This document shows positions 13,913-22,813 of a stretch of 64,000 bases of DNA, in pieces. The first letter of the stretch is position 1. Each line of letters opens with the position of its first letter. Under the pieces are notes generated by a model, which worked only from the letters and a program-made list of their open reading frames with translations, had not been told where the DNA came from and searched no databases. The position numbers were made by a program, and so were the translations under genes. Source of the stretch: an uncultured Kangiellaceae bacterium (GTDB taxonomy: Bacteria > Pseudomonadota > Gammaproteobacteria > Enterobacterales > Kangiellaceae); the NCBI GenBank assembly GCA_905479925.1, contig CAJQOL010000045.1:1-64000 (forward strand), given 5' to 3'.

Positions 13913-16087
13913 CTAGCTCTTTTTTATAGAAACACTTTCGTAGGCCGTTAACAGCTCACTAGCTGATAGCGGTGCGTGGAAAAAATAACCTTGGAAGTAG
14001 TCGCAATTGAGCGCCTTTAGATATTCTAACTGTCGTTGGTTTTCAATGCCCTCGGCGATGACCTCAATAGACAGCTCGTGGGCAAGTTTTATTAGCGATT
14101 CAACAATTGTTTTACTATTGCGGTTATCGGGTAATTCAATAATAAAACTACGGTCAATCTTCAGTTGGTCAACCGGTAGATTTTTTAAATAACTAAGGGA
14201 AGAGTAGCCAGTCCCAAAATCATCTAGCGAGATTGAAACACCCAATTTCCGAATAGTTTCTAACTGTTCTACGACGCTATCCATATTGTCCATAAAGGCA
14301 CTCTCAGTTACCTCAAGCTCAAGTTGACTAGGTTCTACCTTATAGGCTTTAAGGTTTTTGATAATGTCATCGGCTAGGTTCGAATACTTGAACTGCTTTG
14401 GCGAAACATTAACGCTAATTTTTACGTTGATATTTTTACTGGCAAGTCGTTGCAGTTCCTCGCAGGCGGTCTCTATTACCCAACGGCCAATATCAATAAT
14501 AAGCCCAGAATCTTCAGCAATAGAAATAAAAGAAGCCGGGGCAATCAAGCCGTGCTCGGGGTGATTCCAGCGAATCAGCGCTTCCGCTCGGTGTATACTT
14601 TTTTGGCCAATACATATTTGAGGTTGATACAATAATTCAAATTCTCTTTTTTCAATGGCGTTTTTTAGTCCCTGTTCAATATGAAGTTTTGAAACCGTGT
14701 CGCGGATGTCTCCGGGTCCAAATAATTGAAATTGATTTCTTCCCATTTCCTTAGCGTGATACATAGCAAAATCAGCGCTTTTAACAATTTGACGGGCATT
14801 GGCGCCGTCCCTAGGATATACCGCAATACCGACACTTGCTGAAACGTTGATAGTCAGTTCATTAAACGAAACATCACGATAAATGCCTTCAATGATCCTC
14901 TGTGCCATATCAGGTAATGCGTTGCTTTTGCCATAGTCGGTAGCAACTACTGCAAATTCATCGGCACCTAGGTGAGCAACATAATCTTGCGTTTTTAAGC
15001 AGCGTTTTAAGCGTGAGGCAACGGTGTTCAAAACAAAATCTGCTTGCTCGGGGCCTAATCCATCATTTATTTGTTTAAAGTGATCTAAGTCGACGTAAAA
15101 TAGCGCGAGGTTACCGCCTTGTAATTTTTTTTGGTCAATTTGTGTTGACAGATAACTCCAAAAATTTCTACGGTTTGGCAGTCGCGTTGTTGGATCTATT
15201 TGGGTTAAACGCTCAACTTCCTCCAAGGATATACGACTTTCACTGATGTCATTGGCAATACAGATATAATGAATAATCTTTTCGTTTTGGTCCTCGTTAA
15301 CGATAGGCGCAATCATTAAACGTATCCACTTCTTAGTCTCACCATTATCAGAAGTTTCAAACTCACCTTCCCAGTGTTTACCAACAGCGAGAACGCGATG
15401 AATTTCGGGGTAGATTCGTTCAGCTTCCTTAACCCATTTTTCTAGTAACGATTGTCGCTCTAGTTCGCCTTCGTCGTTAAGAGAATAAATATCAACTAAG
15501 GCTCGGTTGTATAGCTCGACAGCACCATCCTGCCTGCAAATTAATACCGCTGATGATTCTTCTTGGATATTATCGCTTAGCTCGGTTAAAGAGACTTGGG
15601 GCTGGCAAAAGGACTCTAGTTGTTGTTGCAGTTTTCGCTGGTGAAGTTGTACAACGTTTTCTAGTTGTTCATTCTGAAGTGCTAGATTTCGGGCGGTTTG
15701 AAAAACCTTGTGTCTGACATCAAAGTTGGTTGTTTCATTAGTAAACAATAGAACGGGGGTTTGTAATGCGTTTATCGCGACAGCTTCAATGTAAAATTCA
15801 ACGTCGTTCGCTGTAATTTCAGTCCATAGGCCCGAATGGAGTTGGCCATCGGTACTCTGACTCCAGAGCTTTTCAGCGTCATATAAAAAATTCTCAATAA
15901 AGGGAAATGCATTCGCTAAGTGAAAGTTTGTGGGTACGCCTGAGCGAGCCATTCGTTTGTTGTATAAACCGGAAAACCAATCCGGCAGCTCGTTTATTGG
16001 GGTGAAATCATCGTCTTTGTTCCACTGAAACGCAGCAATCTCAAGTTGCTTAAGAATTACGCTGAGCATTGATGTTTCAAACGTCAT
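13913..16087 (-). CDS. PAS-GGDEF-EAL protein, probable c-di-GMP phosphodiesterase
   Basis: 724 residues, cytoplasmic. An N-terminal domain of unknown type (1-130) is followed by a coiled coil (about 130-160), a PAS domain (about 170-290), GGDEF (about 295-455) and EAL (about 470-715). The GGDEF signature is GADEF (374-378), so cyclase activity is doubtful. The EAL domain keeps E502-A503-L504, DDFGTGYSS and EGIEN motifs needed for c-di-GMP hydrolysis. The ATG at 16087 follows AGAGGAA. It lies 69 bases after the GTPase gene and is likely the last gene of that operon, suggesting that the GTPase/OmpA module feeds into c-di-GMP signalling. Confidence 0.9.
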   Translation of the reverse strand: MTFETSMLSVILKQLEIAAFQWNKDDDFTPINELPDWFSGLYNKRMARSGVPTNFHLANAFPFIENFLYDAEKLWSQSTDGQLHSGLWTEITANDVEFYIEAVAINALQTPVLLFTNETTNFDVRHKVFQTARNLALQNEQLENVVQLHQRKLQQQLESFCQPQVSLTELSDNIQEESSAVLICRQDGAVELYNRALVDIYSLNDEGELERQSLLEKWVKEAERIYPEIHRVLAVGKHWEGEFETSDNGETKKWIRLMIAPIVNEDQNEKIIHYICIANDISESRISLEEVERLTQIDPTTRLPNRRNFWSYLSTQIDQKKLQGGNLALFYVDLDHFKQINDGLGPEQADFVLNTVASRLKRCLKTQDYVAHLGADEFAVVATDYGKSNALPDMAQRIIEGIYRDVSFNELTINVSASVGIAVYPRDGANARQIVKSADFAMYHAKEMGRNQFQLFGPGDIRDTVSKLHIEQGLKNAIEKREFELLYQPQICIGQKSIHRAEALIRWNHPEHGLIAPASFISIAEDSGLIIDIGRWVIETACEELQRLASKNINVKISVNVSPKQFKYSNLADDIIKNLKAYKVEPSQLELEVTESAFMDNMDSVVEQLETIRKLGVSISLDDFGTGYSSLSYLKNLPVDQLKIDRSFIIELPDNRNSKTIVESLIKLAHELSIEVIAEGIENQRQLEYLKALNCDYFQGYFFHAPLSASELLTAYESVSIKKS

Positions 16088-16156
16088 CGGTTTCCTCTTG
16101 CAGTAACTTAAGTATTAGCGAAGTTCTGCGATACCTGTAAACATAGCAAATGTTAG

Positions 16157-16654
16157 TTAGTCTTCAACCATTAAATGAGTTATGCGTTCAAAAGCACGTT
16201 CCACATTTTGATCGGTCTTAGCACTAGTAATAAAGGTGTTATTTTCCGAAATAGCTAAACTTTTTGTATCATCTTCGGAAAACTGCCAGCTTTCACGAAG
16301 ATCAGATTTATTTATTAATAAAAGAGTCGGGATTTTTCCGAGGTTATCGTCAACCAGTTGTTTTACTTGTTTGGCGGTTTCCAGTGATTTTGAGCGGGTT
16401 CCATCGATCACAAGTAAAATTCCACTTGCACCTCTTAAGTATGATGGTTTTAGATCGGTAAATATATCAACGCCTTCAATATCCCAAATCATCAGTTGAA
16501 CATCTTTATTTTGATAAGTTAGGTTTTTTTTATCAATTTTTACGCCAATGGTAGTGTGGTATTTCTCACTAAATAGACTTTCGACGTAACGTTTTACTAA
16601 GCTGGTTTTTCCAACTGCAAAAGCACCTACCATACAAATCTTTTTATTCATCAT
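16157..16654 (-). CDS. Rab/Ras-like small GTPase
   Basis: About 165 residues with all five G motifs: G1 GAFAVGKTS (residues 10-18), switch I TTIG, G3 WDIEG, G4 NKSD and G5 TSAK. The catalytic Gln of Ras after the G3 glycine is replaced by Val (WDIEGVD), so a partner protein may be needed for hydrolysis. There is no C-terminal prenylation motif. The ATG at 16654 (or 16651) lies inside the end of the OmpA-type reading frame (stop 16644-16646), so translation is coupled. Longer starts would run through the OmpA domain. The closest functional analogy is the MglA/Rup type of bacterial GTPase. Confidence 0.87.
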   Translation of the reverse strand: MMNKKICMVGAFAVGKTSLVKRYVESLFSEKYHTTIGVKIDKKNLTYQNKDVQLMIWDIEGVDIFTDLKPSYLRGASGILLVIDGTRSKSLETAKQVKQLVDDNLGKIPTLLLINKSDLRESWQFSEDDTKSLAISENNTFITSAKTDQNVERAFERITHLMVED

Positions 16655-16967
16655 TGGTAACAGCCTTTTGTTCGGAATAAAGGACCTCGATTCGTGCTCT
16701 GCGTTGCCGCTCACTTGGAACGGACTCCAGGTCATTAGTACCGTATCCCCAGCTTACCGTTAGATTTTGATCGATGTTATTGGCTCGTAATATGTCTTCA
16801 ATCAGTTTTGCACGTTCTGAACTTAGTGACTGGTTACTTTGCCGAGTACCGTTAGAATCTGCATAGCCTGCGACGCTTATTTGTATTATCGATAATTGTG
16901 CTGTTTGTTGTAGGGCGAGAATTCGTTTAATCTTGAGTACCGCCTGAGTTAAATCGTTCTTACTATT
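16644..16967 (-). pseudogene. OmpA-like C-terminal domain cut off by an in-frame TAA
   Basis: Directly after the TAA at 16968-16970 the same frame stays open for 107 codons to a TAA at 16644-16646. It encodes the body of an OmpA peptidoglycan-binding domain: ISVAGYADSNGTRQSNQSLS, SERAKLIEDIL and a C-terminal ERQRRARIEVLY, all hallmarks of the family. The first strand (FYYFESAKSQLE) lies before the stop, so the domain is split. The segment has no start codon or ribosome binding site of its own. It ends inside the GTPase gene start, which indicates that this was the original end of the upstream protein. Confidence 0.85.
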
Positions 16968-18437
16968 TTATTCAAGTTGGCTCTTAGCGCTTTCAAAATA
17001 ATAGAACTGATTATTAATACTACTGGTCAATTGAATAAATTCTTGGCGAGCGAGCTGCCGCGCGCTTGGGGGCGATGTTAGTACTAGGGAAGGGTGCTTT
17101 GTTACTTTAAAATAATTCATAACAAGAATATCGTCTGTCATCGCTTTAAAGTTATCGACGCTTATTTTGTCGCTAACGAGTAATTCATACTCACCTTGCA
17201 AACGATTAACTGTAAGACTGGCTTGGTATTTCTGTGACAAGTAACTAATAAATAATTCCGGGTCGTCAAGCATCGCTATTTTTTCAGTAATAACAACTTG
17301 TATATTATTGGTTGCAAAAGACTCTATCAGTTGGTTGGTTGATATAGCGAGGGGAGAGCGTAATACGGTAATGGACAAACGCTTGTCCTGGAGATTATGC
17401 TCAATCACTTGGAATCCGCTTTGTTGATTAATATTTTGAACAACGGATTGTTGAGTCTGTTTATCCTGCCAGTCATTGTACAGGTAATAGGAAGCTGTCG
17501 TGGTTATAGCTAGCACTAAAATAATGGCTAACCATGGTTTGCTTGGTTGTTGTTCTTTTTCTTTTCTGACAAGAGAATCAATAAGCCAATCATGACAAGG
17601 CAGAAATGGATCGCTATCGCCATTAAACTTAATTAGTTCGCTATTAAACTGTAGATGGATTTTCTCCAGTAATTCTGAAATTTGAATATTGATGCTGCTC
17701 GGTATTGTACCTCTCACCGCAAACGCCACTATCGCATGGGGACCGGTTTCAATTAATAAACTGAGATCACCAAACTTAATAACATTAAGGCTATTGTTCT
17801 CTTGGTTAAATGAATCGTTAGCAAAGTCTGAGATAGCGGTTAACATAGAGGATACTAAGTCTGGATCTTGGTATTCAATTCCTTGAATGCAGGCGGACTG
17901 AAGTAGCAGGCCTGTTTCTCTATGGATTAAAAAAACTTGCTCTACTTGAAATTGAATTGATTGCAGCAGAGCGTATTGACCATAAGGAATTCCTAGTCGC
18001 CACGCTTTAAAGCGCCACACCAAAGCCCTTGCCGTTAAGCTCTGTTGCAAAAGATGATTTAATGACTGCATTAGGTCAGAAAGAGCACTGGATACTGCTT
18101 TTCTTACCGCCGGTCCAATGATTGGAAAAATAACATTTGTAATGCGTTCTGGATGAGCTTTTATAGAGGTATCTATTGCAGACTCAATAACTGGAGACAT
18201 TTGCTGTGCAAGAGAATCATCTTGTTTGTTTCGTTGCTGAAATGCTTCGCTTAGAACCTCTGCGACGCGGTCTATATTTTCCTTTGAGAGTCGCTCTTTT
18301 ATGACATTTTCGTAGTCATCACCAAGTAACAAGGAGCGTAATTTCGTTAGCTCCTCGGAACCGGATGAGTTACTTGGAGGGAGAGAGGAATTTTTATCCT
18401 CTTTGGGCGCCACTTTATCGGGCTTTTCCTCTAACAT
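16968..18437 (-). CDS. OmpA-type inner-membrane protein, frame interrupted before the OmpA domain
   Basis: 489 residues up to the in-frame TAA; about 597 if the stop were read through. Residues 1-300 are cytoplasmic and start with a disordered Pro/Ser/Lys region, then the helix EELTKLRSLLLGDD (about 29-41) and a domain at about 165-265 (VEQVFLIHRETGLLLQS) that reminds me of Roadblock/LC7 folds (weak). One transmembrane helix spans about 301-321. Residues 330-465 are periplasmic and BON-like in pattern, followed by the first strand of the OmpA domain. The ATG lies two bases after the stop of the coiled-coil gene, so the pair is co-translated. A Roadblock-like domain beside a GTPase would parallel MglB-MglA. 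Confidence 0.75.
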   Translation of the reverse strand: MLEEKPDKVAPKEDKNSSLPPSNSSGSEELTKLRSLLLGDDYENVIKERLSKENIDRVAEVLSEAFQQRNKQDDSLAQQMSPVIESAIDTSIKAHPERITNVIFPIIGPAVRKAVSSALSDLMQSLNHLLQQSLTARALVWRFKAWRLGIPYGQYALLQSIQFQVEQVFLIHRETGLLLQSACIQGIEYQDPDLVSSMLTAISDFANDSFNQENNSLNVIKFGDLSLLIETGPHAIVAFAVRGTIPSSINIQISELLEKIHLQFNSELIKFNGDSDPFLPCHDWLIDSLVRKEKEQQPSKPWLAIILVLAITTTASYYLYNDWQDKQTQQSVVQNINQQSGFQVIEHNLQDKRLSITVLRSPLAISTNQLIESFATNNIQVVITEKIAMLDDPELFISYLSQKYQASLTVNRLQGEYELLVSDKISVDNFKAMTDDILVMNYFKVTKHPSLVLTSPPSARQLARQEFIQLTSSINNQFYYFESAKSQLE

Positions 18438-18439
18438 GA

Positions 18440-19042
18440 TTAAGCTTGAGTTTCAGTCAGGTTATTAGCCATGCTTTCTAGCAAGTTAGCAAGGGTCTTG
18501 CGGTCTGCTTTGTTATTACCTAACTCTTTTGATGCGGCTTCAATTTTTCGAGTCAGGTTTTTCACTTCAGTTGTCATTGATTGATTAATACTATCGACAG
18601 ACTCAGTGAGGGATTGGTGCGCATCAGTAAAGCTTTTGTCGGTATTTTCCTGAAAGCTAGTGAGCTCGCTTGTTAGCGCTTCTAGTTTTTCTTCTAAGAT
18701 AGATTCCTGACTAACATGTTCTAAATGAGATGACTCTAGGTTATCCGCAATCGATTGGCTAGCGCTCTCTAGTGCGCTATTTATATTTTGCTGGTTATTT
18801 TTAATCAGTTGTTCAAGTTGATCCAGTCGTTGGTTCATTTGGGTGTTTTGCTGTGCGATCGCATTTTCCAGTCGTTCGACTTGCTGACCAAACAGTAAGT
18901 CCCGTATGGCCGTCAGTTGCTGCTGTGAATCTGCAGCGGTTTGAACATTAGCTTTATCTTTAGTGGCGGGCGTCGCCGCTTTCTTGCTGGTTGGTTTTGT
19001 TGATTTGCTTTTTGCGCCCGTGGAATTCTTTGTTGAAGCCAT
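18440..19042 (-). CDS. Coiled-coil protein, first gene of the GTPase/OmpA operon
   Basis: 200 residues, soluble. Residues 1-35 are Lys/Ala/Thr-rich and disordered. From about 40 the protein is one long coiled coil rich in Gln, Leu, Glu and Ser. A short motif LTAIRDLLFGQQVERLENAI (about 43-62) resembles EELTKLRSLLLGDD in the next protein, which may be a shared docking helix. A good ribosome binding site (AAAGGGA) precedes the ATG. The stop lies two bases before the next start. Similar layouts occur in proteins pairing with OmpA-type membrane proteins, but no named family is recognised. Confidence 0.7.
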   Translation of the reverse strand: MASTKNSTGAKSKSTKPTSKKAATPATKDKANVQTAADSQQQLTAIRDLLFGQQVERLENAIAQQNTQMNQRLDQLEQLIKNNQQNINSALESASQSIADNLESSHLEHVSQESILEEKLEALTSELTSFQENTDKSFTDAHQSLTESVDSINQSMTTEVKNLTRKIEAASKELGNNKADRKTLANLLESMANNLTETQA

Positions 19043-19540
19043 GATATTTCCCTTTGCATTAGTATGTCTCTAGTTGCAGCGACACAATAACGGCATAATC
19101 AACCGTTACTAATTAACTATCATTTTGTTAACTATCATTCTGTCGGAATTATGGACTGTATTATTGGCTCAACAACATCCATATTTCAAAGGGCGATAAA
19201 TCAATTTTTGACTGTGATATTTTTCTCGCCGTTTGCAAAAGCGACCGACATTTTTATTCTGGAGTTACCACTCGCATCACCAAATGTAGCCTATTTTTAC
19301 TTGTATTTCCACTACTTAGCCTATAGTTTGTGATTTTCTCGATTTAGTCACTATTGTCTAATCGAAAGTCTCTGATAGTTGTCTTTTTACATCATAATTT
19401 GATTAATTTTTACTACCTGAATAACTAATGAGTCGTGGTTGGTGTTGCCAAGGCAACAATTTTAGCTCTCTAGGATGTTATACTCGAAGTGTTTGGTGGC
19501 AATAACATGGGTTTGATTTAGCGAATATTAGGAGAAAATA
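19043..19540. other. Divergent intergenic region
   Basis: Must contain the promoters for the operon to the left and the DUF4287 gene to the right. One palindrome, TGTTGCC-AA-GGCAACA (19443-19458), about 85 bases upstream of the right gene, could be an operator or a weak terminator. The open frame at 19151-19333 has no ribosome binding site and is not credited. Confidence 0.45.
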
Positions 19541-20083
19541 ATGGATAAAGCGTTGAAAACCATGATTGATAACATACCTGAAAAAACAGGAAGATCGCTT
19601 GCTGACTGGAAGATCCTATTGTCGAAACAATCTTTCTCAAAGCATATGCAGGCCGTTAATTATTTGAAGACTGAATTTGGTGTTACTCACGGTTTTGCCA
19701 ATACCATCGTTACTTTATCAAAAGAAGATAGTAGCAGCGACCAAGACTTGGTTGATAGCCAGTACCAAGGTAAAGAGGCCTTGCTGCCAATTTATGAAAA
19801 ACTTCTCGAGGTAGTTAACAGTATTGGGAACGACGTCACCATAACCGCTAAGAAAACGAGTGTTAGTATTATTAGAGGCAGGCAGTTTGCTCTTATAAAG
19901 CCTGCAACGAAAAAAAGGATTGATTTAGGGCTTAAATTACCTGGGGTTGAACCAGACGGAAGGCTCGAATCTTCTGGCCCTTTCGGAACCATGTGCACAC
20001 ACAGGGTAAGGTTAGAATCCATAGGGCAGGTTGATCAAGAACTTAAAAATTGGCTGTCGGACGCTTATGCTTCAGCGGGATAA
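19541..20083 (+). CDS. DUF4287/DUF5655 domain protein
   Basis: 180 residues. The N-terminal 70 match DUF4287 (IPEKTGRSLADWKILLSKQS, NYLKTEFGVTHGFANTIV) and the C-terminal half DUF5655 (VTITAKKTSVSIIRGRQFAL, ALIKPATKKRIDLGLKL, THRVRL), a predicted transport- or nucleic-acid-associated fold of unknown function. A ribosome binding site AGGAG precedes the ATG. It stands alone, followed by a tandem repeat. Confidence 0.8.
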   Translation: MDKALKTMIDNIPEKTGRSLADWKILLSKQSFSKHMQAVNYLKTEFGVTHGFANTIVTLSKEDSSSDQDLVDSQYQGKEALLPIYEKLLEVVNSIGNDVTITAKKTSVSIIRGRQFALIKPATKKRIDLGLKLPGVEPDGRLESSGPFGTMCTHRVRLESIGQVDQELKNWLSDAYASAG

Positions 20084-20112
20084 AGTTAGAATACAGAATA
20101 GACAAAGCTTTA

Positions 20113-20163
20113 GAGAAAATAAGACTTTGGAGAAAATAAGACTTTAGAATAAACTAGATTCTA
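20113..20163. repeat. 17-bp tandem repeat, three copies
   Basis: GAGAAAATAAGACTTTG, GAGAAAATAAGACTTTA and the decayed GAATAAACTAGATTCTA follow each other, starting 29 bases after the stop of the DUF4287 gene. Further degenerate AATAA/TAGA elements continue to about 20220. The gap otherwise shows no gene. Confidence 0.8.
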
Positions 20164-20371
20164 GAATAAATCGGACACTAATCTAATTAGATTTTGAATA
20201 AGCTAGTCTTTGAACAAACAAATCAGTAAATGAATCAACGGAAGCTCGCTATGCCAAGGCTGTAGGTGTAAATCTAGCCAAACTCAACCTATTAGAAGAG
20301 AGACTGTTGTTAACCTTTGCTATCGCGAAAGCTGCTAATGCAAATTAAGCTGTTGATTTGTCCTTTTTAGT

Positions 20372-22348
20372 TTATTCAATGATGTAGTTTTTGATTTTTC
20401 CATCCATTTTTTGCGCGGTATCAGAAACGGTCAGTGCAGAAGCCGTAATTTGACTAGCGGCGACGACATTTTCAGAAGCTTGGTTATTAATATGCACAAT
20501 ATTTTGATTAACTTCTTCGATCGCTTTTTGTTGTTCTGAAGTATTTACGGAAACCGTAGCGGTGACTTCTTGAACCCCTTCAATTTGCTTAACAATTTGT
20601 TCAAGGGCCGATTGGATGTTTTGCGCCTGCTCTGATGCGAGTATAGCGTTATCACGCCCCTGATTAATTACTGTATAGGCATCACTAGCACTTGTTTGGA
20701 GTTCGTTAACAACGTTGGATATTTCTTCGGTTGACTCTTGGGTGCGCTGCGCTAAGTTTCTTACTTCGTCCGCTACAACTGCAAAGCCTCTGCCTTGGTC
20801 TCCCGCTCTTGCAGCCTCAATAGCGGCATTAAGAGCCAATAAATTAGTTTGTTCCGCGATACCCTTTATCATATCCACCATGGTGCTAATATTACCAACT
20901 CGACTGTTTAACTGCTCGATTGACTCCGCGGACTGAGACATTTCATCGGCGGTTCTATTGATGACTTTTACAGCTTCTAAAACCGAGCTCTTGCCCGCCT
21001 GAGATTCATTAACGACTGATATTACGGCTTCGGTATTCTCTGTCATTGCGTTTGCTATTTGCGCGACATTTGCTGCCATTTGTTCAGAAGCTGCAGCAAT
21101 GGTTTGCACACTGGCCTGCTGTCTTTCAAGGTTTGCCTCACTTTGCTGAATAGCGGCTGCAGTTTGTTGTGTTTCCATGGCAATTAAATCAGAGTCTGCG
21201 CTAAAACTTACTAGATCTTGCTTAAATCGCCTTACGATCTCAGAGATTGAATCAGCCGAACGACCTAGTTCATCATGGCTTATTTTGGCTACTTCGTGGG
21301 TTAGATCCCTTTGTTCTACTATGTGAGAGATGACACTGGCAATTTCATTGGATTGTTTTTTTCTTACATTAAGAGCAACCCAAACGGCTACGGTAATGAG
21401 TAATCCGAGTATCAAAACAATAGTTTCGATGATTAGTACGGTTACACTACTTCTGCGTTGTGAAGCGGCTTTGCTTAAAACAAGTTCGAACCCCTGTGTC
21501 TCGTAACTTTTTAGTTTATCTATTCGGGCCGTAGCGGCACTAAACCAATCGCTTGCATTTAATCCAAAATTATTGTTTTTTGCACTAAGGATATCTCTAT
21601 AGGAGTTTATGGCATCGGATTCAGGCATTGATTTTGTCGCGGCTAATAGAGTTGCCATTTCGCCGAGCGCAGCATTTAACGCTTCGTGCAAGTATGTATC
21701 TTGTTTTGCCCGTAAAGTAATATAGCGATTTCTTAAGCTGGTGGCAAAGGTGTCGGAGGCTATCACGTTGTTTAATACTGCACGTTCGATACCCGCACTT
21801 TCTTTGGCACTAGAAAAATTGTATAGCGAAAACAGCTGCGTAGAAACTATGTGGTCATTGCTTGACTTAGATGCTTCCAGCACTAACATTAAACCTTGGT
21901 TGTTTATATTAGTATAATAGGCAAGTGCATCAGGCAGCGTGACCGCTAAACGGTCTACTTGATTGCGGAGATTTTGACGATCCGCTAATAATTGTTCAAA
22001 ACGTCTAACAATTTGACTCATGTTGTCAGCTAACGACCATAAACGGGATTGTTCCTTTAATTCTCTAAGTTTCTGTTCGGTGTTCGAACGTTGGTTCGCA
22101 AGTTGGCTTCTAAATTGTTCTCCCTTAGAGCCAATAAAGCCAGCAGTAATACCTCGCTCTTTTTGCAGTTCATGTACTAGGTTTAAAACTTCATTACTTA
22201 ACATAGCATTAGATTCTGCTTCCTGGGCATCAATCATTTTCGAACTTGAGAGGTAGACATCATAGGAAACGACGGCAGCTAAGAAAAAGCACGGAAGAAC
22301 AACAAGCAAGCTAATAAATTTGGAAGCAATTCTGGCAATAGTTTTCAT
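20372..22348 (-). CDS. Methyl-accepting chemotaxis protein with NIT sensor domain
   Basis: 658 residues. Transmembrane helices at about 10-30 and 302-325 bracket a periplasmic all-helical sensor with the NIT motif ([20 protein letters not shown]) that in family members binds nitrate or nitrite. A HAMP-like region follows, then the signalling domain with the conserved hairpin tip ([36 protein letters not shown]). There is no C-terminal receptor-tethering pentapeptide. GGAG stands eight bases before the ATG. No other chemotaxis gene is near, so it feeds a Che system elsewhere. Confidence 0.92.
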   Translation of the reverse strand: MKTIARIASKFISLLVVLPCFFLAAVVSYDVYLSSSKMIDAQEAESNAMLSNEVLNLVHELQKERGITAGFIGSKGEQFRSQLANQRSNTEQKLRELKEQSRLWSLADNMSQIVRRFEQLLADRQNLRNQVDRLAVTLPDALAYYTNINNQGLMLVLEASKSSNDHIVSTQLFSLYNFSSAKESAGIERAVLNNVIASDTFATSLRNRYITLRAKQDTYLHEALNAALGEMATLLAATKSMPESDAINSYRDILSAKNNNFGLNASDWFSAATARIDKLKSYETQGFELVLSKAASQRRSSVTVLIIETIVLILGLLITVAVWVALNVRKKQSNEIASVISHIVEQRDLTHEVAKISHDELGRSADSISEIVRRFKQDLVSFSADSDLIAMETQQTAAAIQQSEANLERQQASVQTIAAASEQMAANVAQIANAMTENTEAVISVVNESQAGKSSVLEAVKVINRTADEMSQSAESIEQLNSRVGNISTMVDMIKGIAEQTNLLALNAAIEAARAGDQGRGFAVVADEVRNLAQRTQESTEEISNVVNELQTSASDAYTVINQGRDNAILASEQAQNIQSALEQIVKQIEGVQEVTATVSVNTSEQQKAIEEVNQNIVHINNQASENVVAASQITASALTVSDTAQKMDGKIKNYIIE

Positions 22349-22813
22349 TAGGACAACTCCAACGTTCGCATTTCGCGTACTGCATATAGTATTTCGTTTG
22401 TAGGGAAATTAGGAACTCTCATTATCTTAGTATAGAAAATCGGAATATTCCATTGGGTAAGCTCAGCACCAATTAGGAAATCGTTCCGGTCGGTATTTAA
22501 CCTTTATGATTACGTATTCTCTTTGAAGTTAGATTAGTTTCTTTGCGAATAAATTGCATTTAACTGTTTGACCGACAATAAAACACTTTGCCGAACTATA
22601 GATATTGGTTACTTTTAGCCAAGGTTTGGTCGGTGTTAATGACGGGGCAATAAAACTTCGTTGCTATTAAATAGGCCAACATGTTGTTTTTATTAAAGTA
22701 AAACCTTATCTCTAGTTCTCAGAATATGCCGGGTTGTACTGCTATAGCGATCAGAGATTCCAAAATTGTGAGAGCTAGGCTAAGATACGAAAAAAATACT
22801 AAGGGAACTAACA
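22349..22813. other. Divergent intergenic region without recognised features
   Basis: 465 bases between the divergent chemoreceptor and S10 peptidase genes. It must hold both promoters, but I see no clear operator, repeat or small gene. Confidence 0.4.

Noticed and set aside
16655-16735. N-terminal extension of the small GTPase
   Set aside because: It is read in another frame of the OmpA-like coding sequence, is not GTPase-like and would precede the G1 loop by 37 residues.
19151-19333. 60-codon ORF in the divergent gap before the DUF4287 gene
   Set aside because: Hydrophobic but without ribosome binding site or conserved pattern; lies where promoters are expected.
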